Source: Symbiobacterium terraclitae (lineage in GTDB: Bacteria; Bacillota; Sulfobacillia; Symbiobacteriales; Symbiobacteriaceae). Taken from it: a stretch of 64,000 bases of DNA. Made by a program: the position numbers and the translations under genes. Positions 41,358-49,722 of this stretch are shown here, piece by piece. The notes under the pieces are model-generated. The model searched no databases. It saw only the letters and a program-made list of their open reading frames with translations, and was not told where the DNA came from. The stretch spans positions 116,332 to 180,331 of the forward strand of contig NZ_JAGGLG010000003.1 of NCBI RefSeq assembly GCF_017874315.1. The letters are read 5' to 3'. The stretch's first letter is position 1. Each line of letters opens with the position of its first letter.

Positions 41358-41906
41358 TTATTGCTCTTGGCCCTGCTGGGCGGTCCTGGGTTCGAGGTTG
41401 GCCTTCGGGGCCAGGATCATGACCATGTTCTTGCCTTCGAGCTTGGCCGGGCGTTCGACGACGCAGATGTCCTTCACGGCCTCCAGCAGCCGGTCGAGGA
41501 CCTCCTTGCCCAGTTCGGCGTGGACGACCTCGCGGCCCCGGAACATGATCGTGGCCTTGACCTTATCCCCGTCCCGCAAAAAGGACTCGGCCTGGCGCCG
41601 CCGGACCGCGAAGTCGTGCTCCTCGATGTTCGGCCGCATCTTGACCTCTTTGATGGTCACGACCTTCTGCTTCTTCCGAGCCTCGCGCTCCCGCTTCGCC
41701 TGCTCGTACTTGTACCGGCCATAGTCCATGATCTTGCAGACCGGCGGCTTGGCGTTGGGTGCGACCTCCACCAAGTCGAGGCCCCGCTCCTCCGCGATGC
41801 GGAGCGCCTCGCGCGGCGAGAAGACGCCCAGCTGCTCGCCCGTCTCCGATACAAGCCGAACCTCGCGAGCCCTGATCATCTCATTGACCCGGACCTGTTC
41901 CTTGAT
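41358..41906 (-). CDS. infC: translation initiation factor IF-3 (probable ATC start)
   Basis: IF-3 keeps 30S subunits free and checks start-codon fidelity. The frame contains REVRLVSETGEQLGVFSP, VEVAPNAKPPVCKIMDYGRY, KEVKMRPNIEEHDFAVRRRQ and a C-terminal domain ending ...NLEPRTAQQGQEQ. The first ATG (41879) would remove the conserved N-terminal 'NEQIR' region. Upstream in frame is IKEQVRVNE, aligning with other IF-3 proteins, beginning at ATC (41904-41906) with GGAGG 9 nt upstream. A non-canonical start is the classic autoregulation device of infC. I take ATC 41906, 182 residues. Confidence 0.95.
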   Translation of the reverse strand: MKEQVRVNEMIRAREVRLVSETGEQLGVFSPREALRIAEERGLDLVEVAPNAKPPVCKIMDYGRYKYEQAKREREARKKQKVVTIKEVKMRPNIEEHDFAVRRRQAESFLRDGDKVKATIMFRGREVVHAELGKEVLDRLLEAVKDICVVERPAKLEGKNMVMILAPKANLEPRTAQQGQEQ

Positions 41907-41966
41907 ACACCGACACCTCCTGAATGCGTTTTAACGGGCATCCTCTTCTTCCGAAACACAGCAGAA

Positions 41967-41989
41967 ACGGGTGGCCGAAGGCCACCCGT
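41967..41989 (-). terminator. hairpin in infC leader (attenuator candidate)
   Basis: A 10-bp stem ACGGGTGGCC/GGCCACCCGT with a 3-nt loop, followed on the minus strand by TTCTGCTGTGTTTC. It lies in the 5' leader, 61 nt before the infC start, where L20-dependent attenuation acts in Bacillus. Confidence 0.65.
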
Positions 41990-42126
41990 ATCCAAAGCTG
42001 AGCAGGCTGCGCCGCGCATAAGGCGGCGACCCGATCACTCAACCTCGAAACCGTACCGACAACCGGCCGTACGGTGAGAAGCGGTGGCTTCTGCTTCTGA
42101 GGTTCCCGTCTTCACTTGCGTTGGTA

Positions 42127-42155
42127 AGCGTACCACGACGAACACAGGTTGTCAA
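42127..42155 (-). promoter_or_regulatory. promoter of the infC operon
   Basis: Perfect TTGACA (42150-42155), 17 nt, TACGCT (42127-42132) on the minus strand. The leader of about 215 nt fits the L20-controlled operon. Confidence 0.8.
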
Positions 42156-42424
42156 GCATAGCCACTGCTCTCGGAGCGCCGCATTTCGGCTCGTCCGGAG
42201 GCCAGCGCGCTCGCGGGCCGCGCGCGGCAGGTGACAGAAACAGGATGCACGCCGGCAAGCGCCTGTGGACAGAATAAGAGACCGAATGACACCTTGTAGA
42301 TCGCTTGAACGAAGATCCGGATGAGGGATCCTGCCGCGTGCGAGGAACTCGCCCGTGAACCGCAGGCGGCAGACATGAGCGCGGGCGATGCGACTCGGTC
42401 CGGCGAGATGGTTCTCAGTCTTGA

Positions 42425-42689
42425 GCGCAGGCACCGGTCATGCGCGAAGGCTTCAGAGATCAGCGAGGGACTCAGGCGTGAACGAGGGCTTCCATGTTGA
42501 GCGAAAGCTTCCGTCATGAGCGTAGGCTTCCGCCACAAACGAGGCTCCCGCCGTGAGCGAAGGCTTCCGCCATGAGCGAAGGCTTCCGCCATGAGCGAAG
42601 GCTTCCGCCATGAGCGAAGGCTTCCGCCACGAGCGAAAGCCCCAGTCGCGAACGAAGGTACCACTTCTGAACGAAGGCTCAAGTGAGGG
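42425..42689. repeat. 19-bp tandem repeat array (14 units)
   Basis: Fourteen consecutive units of about 19 bp (one is 18 bp), consensus GCGAAGGCTTCCGCCATGA. The three units at 42557-42613 are identical and the flanking ones degenerate outward. Nineteen is not a multiple of three and the frames are not gene-like, so it is non-coding. It fills most of the gap between the infC promoter and the amidase gene and ends at that gene's ribosome binding site. Confidence 0.9.
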
Positions 42690-42697
42690 ATCGCGTG

Positions 42698-44089
42698 ATG
42701 AGGCGGCGGACCCGACTTCTTGTCTGCACCCTTCTGACTGCCGCGCTCTGCTGCGGCGCACCGCGGCTCCCGGCCATGGCCGCTCCGGCGCCCACCCCGC
42801 CGGCCCCAAGTGCAGAGAGCACGAGCAACCCGGTGAAGAAACCCGCTGACCCGGGCAGAGACGCCCGGTTCAAGGACGCGCCGAAGCCAGCGAGGTCGCC
42901 CCGGCAGGTGGAGTCGCCCAAAAACAGCAGCCCGCCCAGGGCAGGGGAGAAGGCAGATTCAGGGCAGTCGACTCGGCCTGGCGAGTCCTCCCAGCCGGGG
43001 GAACCGGCCCAGCCCGAGGCGCAGCCCGAAACCGAGAAGCCCCCGAAGCCCGACCTGACGCCCCGGCTCAGGGAGATCTACGAGCGCCGCGCCCAGCGGT
43101 TCGTCACCGGCCCGGCTGGGCCGTCGCTGAAGGACGACTTCCTCCTGGAGCGGCGGACGGCGCAGTGGGCGCTGCAGCACGAGGAGGGCAAGTACCGGTA
43201 CGTCGAGGCCTGGGCCCGGGAGCGCGGGGTCAAGTTCGTCGAGGCCAAGACCGAGATCTGGGTCAAGGAACTGAAGGTCACCGAGGACCGCGCGCGGTTC
43301 TACGTGGCCCAGTCCCTGATGCTCGGCTACCAGTACCCGGGCGAGGAGGCCGTCAACCGGTTCGGCGTGGGCAGCCGGCACATCATCGAGCTGCACCGGA
43401 CGGCGGATGACCGCTGGCTCATCGGCCTGGAGTGGTACTCCGACCCCCTGGGCGACGAGACCGAGACGCCGGCGGAGACGCCGAAGCGGAAACCGTCAAC
43501 CGGCCGGGTGCCACAGGTCCTGGCGGGCCTTCTCGCACCGACGGCCGAAGCCACCGCCCTTTCGACGGCAGCCTCGGCCGGCCGGCTCGACCTGGCCTAC
43601 CGCTACGACCGGGAGGGCGCCGTCAGGTACATGGACACGTACTGCGGCCTGGCGGCGGGCTGCGGCAACGGCAACAAGTACAACACCAAGTTCCGCAACT
43701 ACATGGGCGAGGGGGGCGACTGCGCCAACTTCGTCTCCCAGGCCCTGCGCCACGGCGGCAAGATCCCGGTGCCCTACTTCACCCGGGTCGACGGCCTGGT
43801 CTCGCACCTGCGGTACACGGGAAAGGCCGACCTGGTGGCGAAGGGCGACTTCGCCACCGTGTGGCGGATCGCGGCCGGCAAGCCCGACGGCTTCCGCTCC
43901 TTCGTCCGGCCCGGTGACGTGCTGGCGTACCAGTACAAGGACAAGATGGCCCACGTGGCGCTGATCACCGGCTTCGACAGCCGGGGCTACCCGCTGGGCA
44001 ACTCGCACACCGCCGACCGGTACCACGTCCCCTTTGACCTGGGCTGGGACCGGAAGACGATCTACTGGTTCGTGCAGATGCGGGACTAG
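42698..44089 (+). CDS. secreted protein with C-terminal amidase domain (Amidase_6)
   Basis: A 463-residue exported protein. The signal peptide (RRRTRLLVCTLLTAALCC... AMA) is followed by a Pro/Glu/Ser-rich linker of about 90 residues, a middle domain, and a C-terminal putative amidase domain: RYDREGAVRYMDTYCG, YNTKFRNYMGEGGDCANFVS with the likely catalytic Cys, KMAHVALITGFDSRGYP with the His, and GNSHTADRYHVPF. Domain family is found in Gram-positive cell-wall proteins. Start ATG 42698 with GAGGGA 7 nt upstream; GTG 42683 is possible. Convergent and touching proC (4-nt overlap). Confidence 0.85.
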   Translation: MRRRTRLLVCTLLTAALCCGAPRLPAMAAPAPTPPAPSAESTSNPVKKPADPGRDARFKDAPKPARSPRQVESPKNSSPPRAGEKADSGQSTRPGESSQPGEPAQPEAQPETEKPPKPDLTPRLREIYERRAQRFVTGPAGPSLKDDFLLERRTAQWALQHEEGKYRYVEAWARERGVKFVEAKTEIWVKELKVTEDRARFYVAQSLMLGYQYPGEEAVNRFGVGSRHIIELHRTADDRWLIGLEWYSDPLGDETETPAETPKRKPSTGRVPQVLAGLLAPTAEATALSTAASAGRLDLAYRYDREGAVRYMDTYCGLAAGCGNGNKYNTKFRNYMGEGGDCANFVSQALRHGGKIPVPYFTRVDGLVSHLRYTGKADLVAKGDFATVWRIAAGKPDGFRSFVRPGDVLAYQYKDKMAHVALITGFDSRGYPLGNSHTADRYHVPFDLGWDRKTIYWFVQMRD

Positions 44090-44925
44090 TCGCCGGCGGC
44101 GGCCGCGGGCTTCTCCTCGCCCAGCTCGCGGGAGCGCTCGGTCGCCCGGGCGATGGCCCTGACCAGCGCCTCGGTGAAGCCCGCCTCCCGCAGGACCCTG
44201 AGGCCTGCCGCGGTCGTCCCGCCCGGGGAGGTGACCTGCTCGCGCAGCACCGCCGGATCGGCGCCGGTGGCGGCCAGGGTCATGGCGGCGCCCTTCAGCG
44301 TCTGCAGCGTCAGCGCCCTGGCCACGTCGGGCGCGAGGCCCACCGCCTGACCGGCCTCGATCATCGCCTCGACGATCAGGTAGACGTAGGCCGGCCCGCT
44401 GCCGGAGAGGCCGGTCACGGCGTCCATCTGCTCCTCGGGCACGGTGAGCACCTGCCCGACGCTGCCCAGCATGGCGGTGACCAGCGCCATCGCCTCGGGT
44501 GTCGCCGCGCTGCCCGCGCAGATCGCGGTGGCCGACTCGCCCACCTGGCAGGATGTGTTGGGCATCGCCCTGACCACCATGACGCCGGGCGTCACCCGCT
44601 CCTCGATGAACCGGGTGGTGATGCCCGCCGCCAGGGAGAGCAGGATCTGCCCCTTCCGGCAGCGCCTGCCGACCTCCGCCAGCAGCCCGGCCACGTCCTT
44701 CGGCTTGCAGGCCAGCACCAGCACCTGGCAGACGTCGGCCACGTAACCCTTGCTGCCCGCCGTGCGCACGCCGTAGCGCCGGGCCAGCTCGTTCAGCCGC
44801 TCCCGGTCCGAGCGGTTGCTGACCAGCACCTGCTCGGGCCTTACGATGCCGGCATTCAGCATGCCCCGAATCAGCGCCTCGGCAATGGCGCCCGCACCCA
44901 GGAAGCCCACGTTTCCCGTCAGCAT
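44086..44925 (-). CDS. proC: pyrroline-5-carboxylate reductase
   Basis: ProC reduces pyrroline-5-carboxylate to proline with NAD(P)H. This 279-residue protein has the N-terminal Rossmann motif (VGFLGAGAIAEALIRGML), RAMPNTSCQVGESATAIC, and the signature VTGLSGSGPAYVYLIVEAMI with EQVTSPGGTTAAGLRVL. ATG 44925 with GGAGGTGG upstream. Preceded by a T-box leader with a CCC Pro specifier, so it responds to uncharged tRNA-Pro. Monocistronic. Confidence 0.97.
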   Translation of the reverse strand: MLTGNVGFLGAGAIAEALIRGMLNAGIVRPEQVLVSNRSDRERLNELARRYGVRTAGSKGYVADVCQVLVLACKPKDVAGLLAEVGRRCRKGQILLSLAAGITTRFIEERVTPGVMVVRAMPNTSCQVGESATAICAGSAATPEAMALVTAMLGSVGQVLTVPEEQMDAVTGLSGSGPAYVYLIVEAMIEAGQAVGLAPDVARALTLQTLKGAAMTLAATGADPAVLREQVTSPGGTTAAGLRVLREAGFTEALVRAIARATERSRELGEEKPAAAAGD

Positions 44926-44950
44926 CCGCTCCACCTCCTCCAGGCCACGC

Positions 44951-45279
44951 ACCGGCCAGAAACAACGGGCCCTTCGCCCCTCCATCGGAAGGGCGAAGGG
45001 CCTCTGGCCTCTCCGCGGTACCACCTTCATTGGCCGCTGTGAAGCGGCCCGCTCGTCCGGGTCTGACAACCCGTGGCCGACGGTAACGGCTGGCCAGGCC
45101 GGGACGGCTCCTCGCCGCCGGCTCCGGGGCGGGTTCGAGCGGCTCACGCCGACCCGGGCTCTCAGCGCCGCCACGGTGGCGGGCCCGGGCTCTCTGCGCG
45201 GCGGAGGGGCGCTCTACTCTTCCCCATCGTCGCCTTTCGGTATTGAGTGCATCTTACCAGCGCAACCGGGCCGCGTCAA
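44951..45279 (-). promoter_or_regulatory. T-box riboswitch and promoter of proC
   Basis: Promoter TTGACG (45274-45279), 17 nt, TAAGAT (45251-45256) on the minus strand. The T-box GGTGGTACCGCGG lies at about 45013-45025. By alignment with the tyrS and pheS leaders, the specifier is CCC (45131-45133) after TCGAA. The terminator stem (44967-44979 with 44991-45002) is followed by CGTTGTTTC. Confidence 0.9.
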
Positions 45280-46961
45280 GTCGTTTTCTCCTTTAAAGCG
45301 CGCAAGGATCTGCTGACCCGGATGAACTCCTGCTGCAGGGCCTCGGCCTCCTCCTCCTTCGGGGCGGCCAGCGCTGCGCTCAACTGCGCCAGCCGGGCCT
45401 CCAGCAGCAGGATCTCAGCGGCCGCCTCCGGCCGCTCCCGGGCCTCGCCCCGCTGCACGAACTCCTCGTAGGTGCCGGCGAAAGCCTCCAGCCGCCCGCC
45501 CTCGATGTGCAGGATGCGGCTGGCCAGCCGCTGGACCAGGTACCGGTCGTGGGAGACGAGGATCATGGTGCCCGGGTAGTCGGCCAGGGCCTCCTCCACC
45601 CGCTCCCGGGAGGCCAGGTCGAGGCCGTTGGTGGGCTCGTCCAGCACGAGGAGGTCGGGGTCCGCGAGCAGCAGCTTGGCTACCGCGAGCCGCACCTTCT
45701 CGCCCCCGGAGAGCACCGAGACGGGCTTGTGCACCTCCTCTCCCCGGAAGAGCAGGCAGCCCAGCAGGGTGCGGACGCGCGCTTGGTCGGGAGCGGAGTT
45801 GCCGCCGCTGGCCTCCTGCAGCACGGTGTTCCGGGGGTCGAGGTCCGCCAGCTGCTGGTCGAGGTAGCCCACGCGGACCGGCGCCACGTGCAGGCGGCCC
45901 TCGGTGGGTGCCAGGCCGCCGGTGAGCAGACGGACCAGCGTCGTCTTCCCGCTGCCGTTGGGGCCGATCACGGCCACCCGGTCGCCGCGCTGCACATAGA
46001 ACGAGGCGCCCCGGAACAGCCAGCGCCGTCCGTCGTACGTGAAGCCCAGGCCCTCGGCCAGCACCAGGTTGCGGGCCACATCGGTTCCGCCCCGCAGGGC
46101 GAGGCTGATCCGCTCCTGCTCCCGGGGCTTCTCCACCTTCATCCGCTCCAGCCGCTTCTCCCGCGCCTTGACCGTGCGCATGTGGTTGCGGGCCATGTTC
46201 CGGTCGATGCCCTTCTGGAACACGCTGGCGGTGGGATCGGGCTTGGCGGTGTGCGCCCGGTTCGCCCACTCCCGCTCCCGGCGGATCGCCGCCTCCAGCT
46301 GTCGCTTCATCTGCAGGTACTCCCGGTACTCGGCGTCGGCCCGCTCCCGCTCCGCCTGCTTCTGCCGGGCGTAGGCCGTGTAGTTGCCCGGGTACTCCTT
46401 CAGCCGTCCGCCCTCCAGCTCCAGGATGCGGGTGACCACCTGGTCCAGGAACCAGCGGTCGTGGCTCACCAGCAGCACGGCGCCCCGGTAGCGGCAGAGG
46501 ACGTCCCGCAGCCAGTCCATCCCCTCGGCATCCAGGTGGTTGGTGGGCTCGTCGAGCAGGAGCAGCTCCGGCGACCGGGCCAGCACCTGCGCCAGCGCGG
46601 CCCGGGTCCGCTGTCCGCCCGAGAGCGCCCTTGCCGGGCGGCGCAGCATGGCCCGGTCGATGCCGCAGCGGCCCAACAGGTCGGCCGGCAGATGCCCCAG
46701 CGGGTCGCCGAGGGGACGGTCGGGGTCCCACGGGTCCGCCTGGCTCAGGTAGGCCCGGGTGATCCCCGGGCGGCCCCAGTGCAGGGCTCCGCCGTCGGGC
46801 GTGAGCTCGCCGGCCAGGATGCGCATCAGGGTGGACTTGCCAGAGCCGTTCAGCCCCACCAGCCCCACGCGCTCGCCCCGCGCCAGGTCGAAGCTCACGC
46901 CGTCCAGAATCGTCCGATCGGCAAACTCCTTCCGCAGGTCGCGGACTTGCAGCGTCATCAA
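45276..46961 (-). CDS. ABC-F family ATPase (antibiotic-resistance-type layout)
   Basis: A 561-residue twin ABC ATPase without membrane parts. Walker A VGLNGSGKSTLMRIL and IGPNGSGKTTLVRLL, signatures ALSGGQRTRAALAQVL and VLSGGEKVRLAVAKLL, Walker B LLLLDEPTNHLDAEGM and LLVLDEPTNGLDLAS. The linker at about 190-280 holds the tip that reaches the peptidyl-transferase centre in resistance proteins. Start is TTG 46961 (SD spacing 9) or ATG 46958. Its leader has a 7-codon ORF and an intrinsic terminator, as in inducible resistance ABC-F genes. Antibiotic class cannot be told. Confidence 0.92.
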   Translation of the reverse strand: MMTLQVRDLRKEFADRTILDGVSFDLARGERVGLVGLNGSGKSTLMRILAGELTPDGGALHWGRPGITRAYLSQADPWDPDRPLGDPLGHLPADLLGRCGIDRAMLRRPARALSGGQRTRAALAQVLARSPELLLLDEPTNHLDAEGMDWLRDVLCRYRGAVLLVSHDRWFLDQVVTRILELEGGRLKEYPGNYTAYARQKQAERERADAEYREYLQMKRQLEAAIRREREWANRAHTAKPDPTASVFQKGIDRNMARNHMRTVKAREKRLERMKVEKPREQERISLALRGGTDVARNLVLAEGLGFTYDGRRWLFRGASFYVQRGDRVAVIGPNGSGKTTLVRLLTGGLAPTEGRLHVAPVRVGYLDQQLADLDPRNTVLQEASGGNSAPDQARVRTLLGCLLFRGEEVHKPVSVLSGGEKVRLAVAKLLLADPDLLVLDEPTNGLDLASRERVEEALADYPGTMILVSHDRYLVQRLASRILHIEGGRLEAFAGTYEEFVQRGEARERPEAAAEILLLEARLAQLSAALAAPKEEEAEALQQEFIRVSRSLRALKEKTT

Positions 46962-47010
46962 GGTGAACCGCCTCCTCCTTCGTGGTCGGGGCGGTCCCGC
47001 TCACGGGCAC

Positions 47011-47044
47011 AGCAAAACAGGACCACGGGCCCTCCCGTGGTCCT
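47011..47044 (-). terminator. attenuator in the second ABC-F leader
   Basis: An 11-bp stem AGGACCACGGG/CCCGTGGTCCT (47019-47029 with 47034-47044) followed on the minus strand by GTTTTGCTGTG. It lies between the 7-codon leader ORF and the ABC-F start. Confidence 0.85.
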
Positions 47045-47168
47045 GGTCTCCGCGCAGGGGATACCAAGTGCAATGCAGACGCCAGCAGGCGCCACCGTGA
47101 CGGGACCGCTTCAAAGCCGCGCCCGGCCCGCCGGCGGAACGGCCGGTGGTGCGGGCGCCGTATGCAGC

Positions 47169-47192
47169 TTAGAGAGCGGTCGTCCTCTTCAC
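47169..47192 (-). CDS. leader peptide of second ABC-F gene (7 residues)
   Basis: GTG 47192 with GGAGG 9 nt upstream, encoding MKRTTAL and stopping at TAA 47169. It lies 33 nt after the predicted transcription start. Short leader ORFs of this kind sense ribosome-targeting antibiotics by stalling. The basic KR pair near the N-terminus is suggestive but it is not the strict +x+ macrolide motif. Confidence 0.7.
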   Translation of the reverse strand: MKRTTAL

Positions 47193-47231
47193 GGTCTTGT
47201 ACCTCCGCCTTTGGCAACAGATTTCGTAACC

Positions 47232-47260
47232 AGTGTAGGGGTCGCGCGCCTGGAAGTCAA
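47232..47260 (-). promoter_or_regulatory. promoter of the second ABC-F gene
   Basis: TTGACT (47255-47260), 17 nt, TACACT (47232-47237) on the minus strand. It starts a leader of about 265 nt before the ABC-F start codon. Confidence 0.8.
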
Positions 47261-47331
47261 GGGCGGGCGCTCGCCGGGATGCGTCAGGCCGCGGCGGCGC
47301 CCGTCGGATGGGACGCTGAGACCGCCATGAT

Positions 47332-47383
47332 AGCACAGAACACACCGCGCAGTCTGCCGAAGACCGTCGGTGTGTTCTGTGCT
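47332..47383 (-). terminator. hairpin after tatC
   Basis: A perfect 16-bp inverted repeat (AGCACAGAACACACCG at 47332-47347 with 47368-47383) with a 20-nt loop. It starts 13 nt past the tatC stop. No clear T run follows on the minus strand, so call it terminator-like. Confidence 0.6.
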
Positions 47384-47395
47384 CTGCCCGGTATG

Positions 47396-48112
47396 CTACT
47401 TCTCCTTCGGCGCCGCGAACCGGGCCAGGAAGATCGAGAACTCGTAGAGCCCGTACAGCGGCACCAGGAAGATCACCATCGAGATCACGTCGGGCGGCGA
47501 GAGCACGGCCGCCAGGATCATGATCGCCAGGAAGGCGTACTTGCGCACCCGGCTCAGGAAGTGGTGGGTGACCAGCCCGAGGCGGGCCAGGATCAGCACC
47601 ACCAGCGGCAGCTCGAAGGCGATGCCCAGGGGGTTGCAGATCCCCAGGATGAACGAGACGTAGTTGCTCGGGGTGATCGCCTCGACGACCCCCACGCCCT
47701 GGGCCATCGACTGGAAGAACTGCTTGGTGATGGGCACCACCACGAACCAGCCGAACGCCCAGCCCGAGAGGAAGAGCGCCGTGGCAAACGGCAGGCCGAT
47801 GTAGAGCAGCCGCTTCTCGCCCGGCGTCAGGGCGGGCAGGATGAAGGCCACGATCTGGTAGAGGACCACCGGGAAGGCCAGCACCAGCCCCAGGATGATG
47901 GCCAGCTTGAACTGGGTCAGGAACGTGTCGCCGAACGTATACTGGATCAACTGCACGCCGTCGGCCTTCGCCTGGTCCATGATGTACTTGAAGACGGGCT
48001 GCGAGATGAAAACCGAGACGATGACGCCCACCACCACGGCGATCAGCGCCTTGATGATCCGCTCCCGCAACTCGGCCAGGTGCTCGACGAGGGTCTGCTC
48101 TCTGTCCTGCAT
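47396..48112 (-). CDS. tatC: Sec-independent protein translocase subunit TatC
   Basis: TatC is the receptor for twin-arginine signal peptides. The 238-residue protein has six helices and the family motifs: TLVEHLAELRERIIKALIAV at the N-terminus, FPVVLYQIVAFILPALTPGE and FGIxFELP-like (GIAFELPLVVLILARLGLVT). The usual RYF/F94 region is present as PGEKRLLYIGLPFA. ATG 48112 with GGGGAG 8 nt upstream. A promoter TTGACG-18-TACACT is at 48172-48201. No tatA gene is in the window. Confidence 0.95.
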   Translation of the reverse strand: MQDREQTLVEHLAELRERIIKALIAVVVGVIVSVFISQPVFKYIMDQAKADGVQLIQYTFGDTFLTQFKLAIILGLVLAFPVVLYQIVAFILPALTPGEKRLLYIGLPFATALFLSGWAFGWFVVVPITKQFFQSMAQGVGVVEAITPSNYVSFILGICNPLGIAFELPLVVLILARLGLVTHHFLSRVRKYAFLAIMILAAVLSPPDVISMVIFLVPLYGLYEFSIFLARFAAPKEK

Positions 48113-48171
48113 GCTCCATACTCCCCATTCCACGCGGCTCCTGCGGTTCGGGCCGATCCACCTACCCCTGA

Positions 48172-48201
48172 AGTGTAGCCTGACCACGAGGGAAGCGTCA
48201 A
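48172..48201 (-). promoter_or_regulatory. promoter of tatC
   Basis: TTGACG (48196-48201), 18 nt, TACACT (48172-48177) on the minus strand, about 55 nt upstream of the tatC ATG. Confidence 0.75.
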
Positions 48202-48377
48202 CCCACCGCCAGGGCCACGTGCGGGGCGAAGGCGGCGGCGCGGCAGCCGCCTTCTCTGGTCCCGCCCCCCCGGTTGAATGCTGCCTCAATTACAGAACGG
48301 CCTGCACCGCAGTTGCGTCAGGTATATATGGGAAGGTTTCGGCCGCTGCGGCGGCCGGAGCGAAGGGGGTAGACCCG

Positions 48378-48821
48378 TTGGCTGCCATGCACGAACAGCA
48401 GAGGCGACCGGCGCTGCTGTCGGGCCGGACGTGGCTGGCGCTCGTGCTCGTCCTGGGGCTCGCGGTCTGGTACTGGTCGCAGAACCTGTCTCCGACCGCC
48501 CGGGCGACCGCGGCCGCCCACCGGTTCTGGTCGGCGGCGGTGCGCGGGGACGCGTCCACGATCGAATCCATGCTGGCCGACGAGGCCGACTTCACCCCGG
48601 CCGACGTGATCCGGGCCAACACGGGCCTGCGGTACGACCGCCAGAAGGTCGCCGTCCTGTGGGTCAGAGGGCCCAGCCCGACGGGGACGGAGGTCCTCGT
48701 CGTCTCGAGCCTCTCGGATCCCCGGGAACCCACGCGCAGCGTCCTCGGCCGGAGCCTCGCGCTGAAGCGGGTGAACGGCACCTGGAAGGTCACCCGGCAG
48801 GGAACCTCCTTCACCTACTGA
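48378..48821 (+). CDS. membrane-anchored small protein, paralogue of 9280-9666
   Basis: A 147-residue protein with an N-terminal anchor (TWLALVLVLGLAVWYWSQ) and an exported domain. AAHRFWSAAVRGDASTIESM and ADEADFTPADVI align with AADRFVAAAVNGDRAAVESL and TADDAI of the product at 9280-9666, and both end with a GxWxVTR motif. No function is known. TTG 48378 is chosen because AGGGGGT lies 7-8 nt upstream; ATG 48387 is the alternative. Divergent from tatC. Confidence 0.75.
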   Translation: MAAMHEQQRRPALLSGRTWLALVLVLGLAVWYWSQNLSPTARATAAAHRFWSAAVRGDASTIESMLADEADFTPADVIRANTGLRYDRQKVAVLWVRGPSPTGTEVLVVSSLSDPREPTRSVLGRSLALKRVNGTWKVTRQGTSFTY

Positions 48822-49096
48822 GCGGCGGCCCTCCAGCGAACCCCGAGGCGGTGCGCCAGGACGGCCGCCAGCCGGTCGGCCTGGTCGGCGCTGCCGAAGG
48901 TCTTGATCCCGTGGTGCACGCGCTCCACGAAGGTGCAGAGTTCGGCCTGGGTGGGGTTGGCCGGGTCGGCGGCGACCCGCTTGAGGTTGTTCAGCACGAC
49001 CGGCTTGGCCATGATCTTCAGGGTGGGAGTCAGCAGTTCGATCGCCGCGGCGGTCCAGGCGGGGAGGCGGTCGTCGCCGGGGGTCCGGAAGGCCAT
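48815..49096 (-). CDS. hypothetical protein coupled to V4R gene
   Basis: I do not recognise this 93-residue protein. It starts MAFRTPGDDRLPAWTAAAIE and has a helical, Ala/Leu-rich composition (AAIELLTPTLKIMAKPVVLN, FVERVHHGIKTFGSADQADR) without signal peptide. TGATG overlaps the V4R stop and GAGGGTGAG lies upstream, so it is translated together with the V4R protein and may act with it. Confidence 0.7.
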   Translation of the reverse strand: MAFRTPGDDRLPAWTAAAIELLTPTLKIMAKPVVLNNLKRVAADPANPTQAELCTFVERVHHGIKTFGSADQADRLAAVLAHRLGVRWRAAAQ

Positions 49097-49575
49097 CACC
49101 CGCTCACCCTCGTCAGGATGAACTCGCAGACCTCGTCTCCCTTGCCGCCGATGCAGCTCCGCTCCTGGGCGCCGAACTCGACTCCCAGCCCCTCCGAGAG
49201 CACCCCTGAGATCAGGCCCGCCTCCACGAAGCAGATCGGGCGGCCCTCCGGCTCGGCCCCGTGGCAGCCCACGCATTCGGCGATGGAGACCGTGACGGCG
49301 CCGTCCTCGCCGGCGGCGTGCCGCACCAGCCCCATGCCCAGCCTGTAGTAGAACTCCGCGAAGCTGGCCATCACGTCGTCGAGGCTACCTGCGGCGATGC
49401 GGCCGCGCCGCACCAGGGCGCGGCCCATCGAGAGCCCCGCCATATACTGCACCTGGTCCTGCTCCTCCCCCTCGATCCCCAGCGCCTCGGTGAGGCTGTC
49501 GAAGCCGAGCAGGCGGAAGAGCTGGAACGCCTCGGAACTGACGGCGTCGCCGAGCACCGGACGGACCTTGTCCAT
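49096..49575 (-). CDS. V4R domain protein
   Basis: The V4R (4-vinyl reductase) domain is a small-molecule-binding fold found in signalling, chlorophyll-pathway and TRAPP-like proteins. In this 159-residue copy an N-terminal helical part is followed by VSIAECVGCHGAEPEGRPIC, FVEAGLISGVLSEGLGVEF and QERSCIGGKGDEVCEFIL, the C..C.....C and final C..GD..C pattern of V4R proteins, which may bind metal. ATG 49575 with AGGAGATGATG upstream. First of a two-gene unit with the 93-residue protein. Ligand unknown. Confidence 0.87.
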   Translation of the reverse strand: MDKVRPVLGDAVSSEAFQLFRLLGFDSLTEALGIEGEEQDQVQYMAGLSMGRALVRRGRIAAGSLDDVMASFAEFYYRLGMGLVRHAAGEDGAVTVSIAECVGCHGAEPEGRPICFVEAGLISGVLSEGLGVEFGAQERSCIGGKGDEVCEFILTRVSG

Positions 49576-49722
49576 ATCTCATCATCTCCTTGTCAGCCAA
49601 ACCTGCCATTATCTAAGCAGTTACAAGTCGAAAGTGTAGTGACGCACGTCACCTCGACCCCGAAGCACGGGAAAGCCGCCCCCCGCTGACGGAGAACGGC
49701 TCGCCGAGTGCAAGTGAAACGG

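Noticed and set aside
42425..42689. CRISPR array or small protein gene
   Set aside because: The 19-bp units are directly adjacent with no spacers, and 19 is not a multiple of three, so no repeat peptide is kept in frame.
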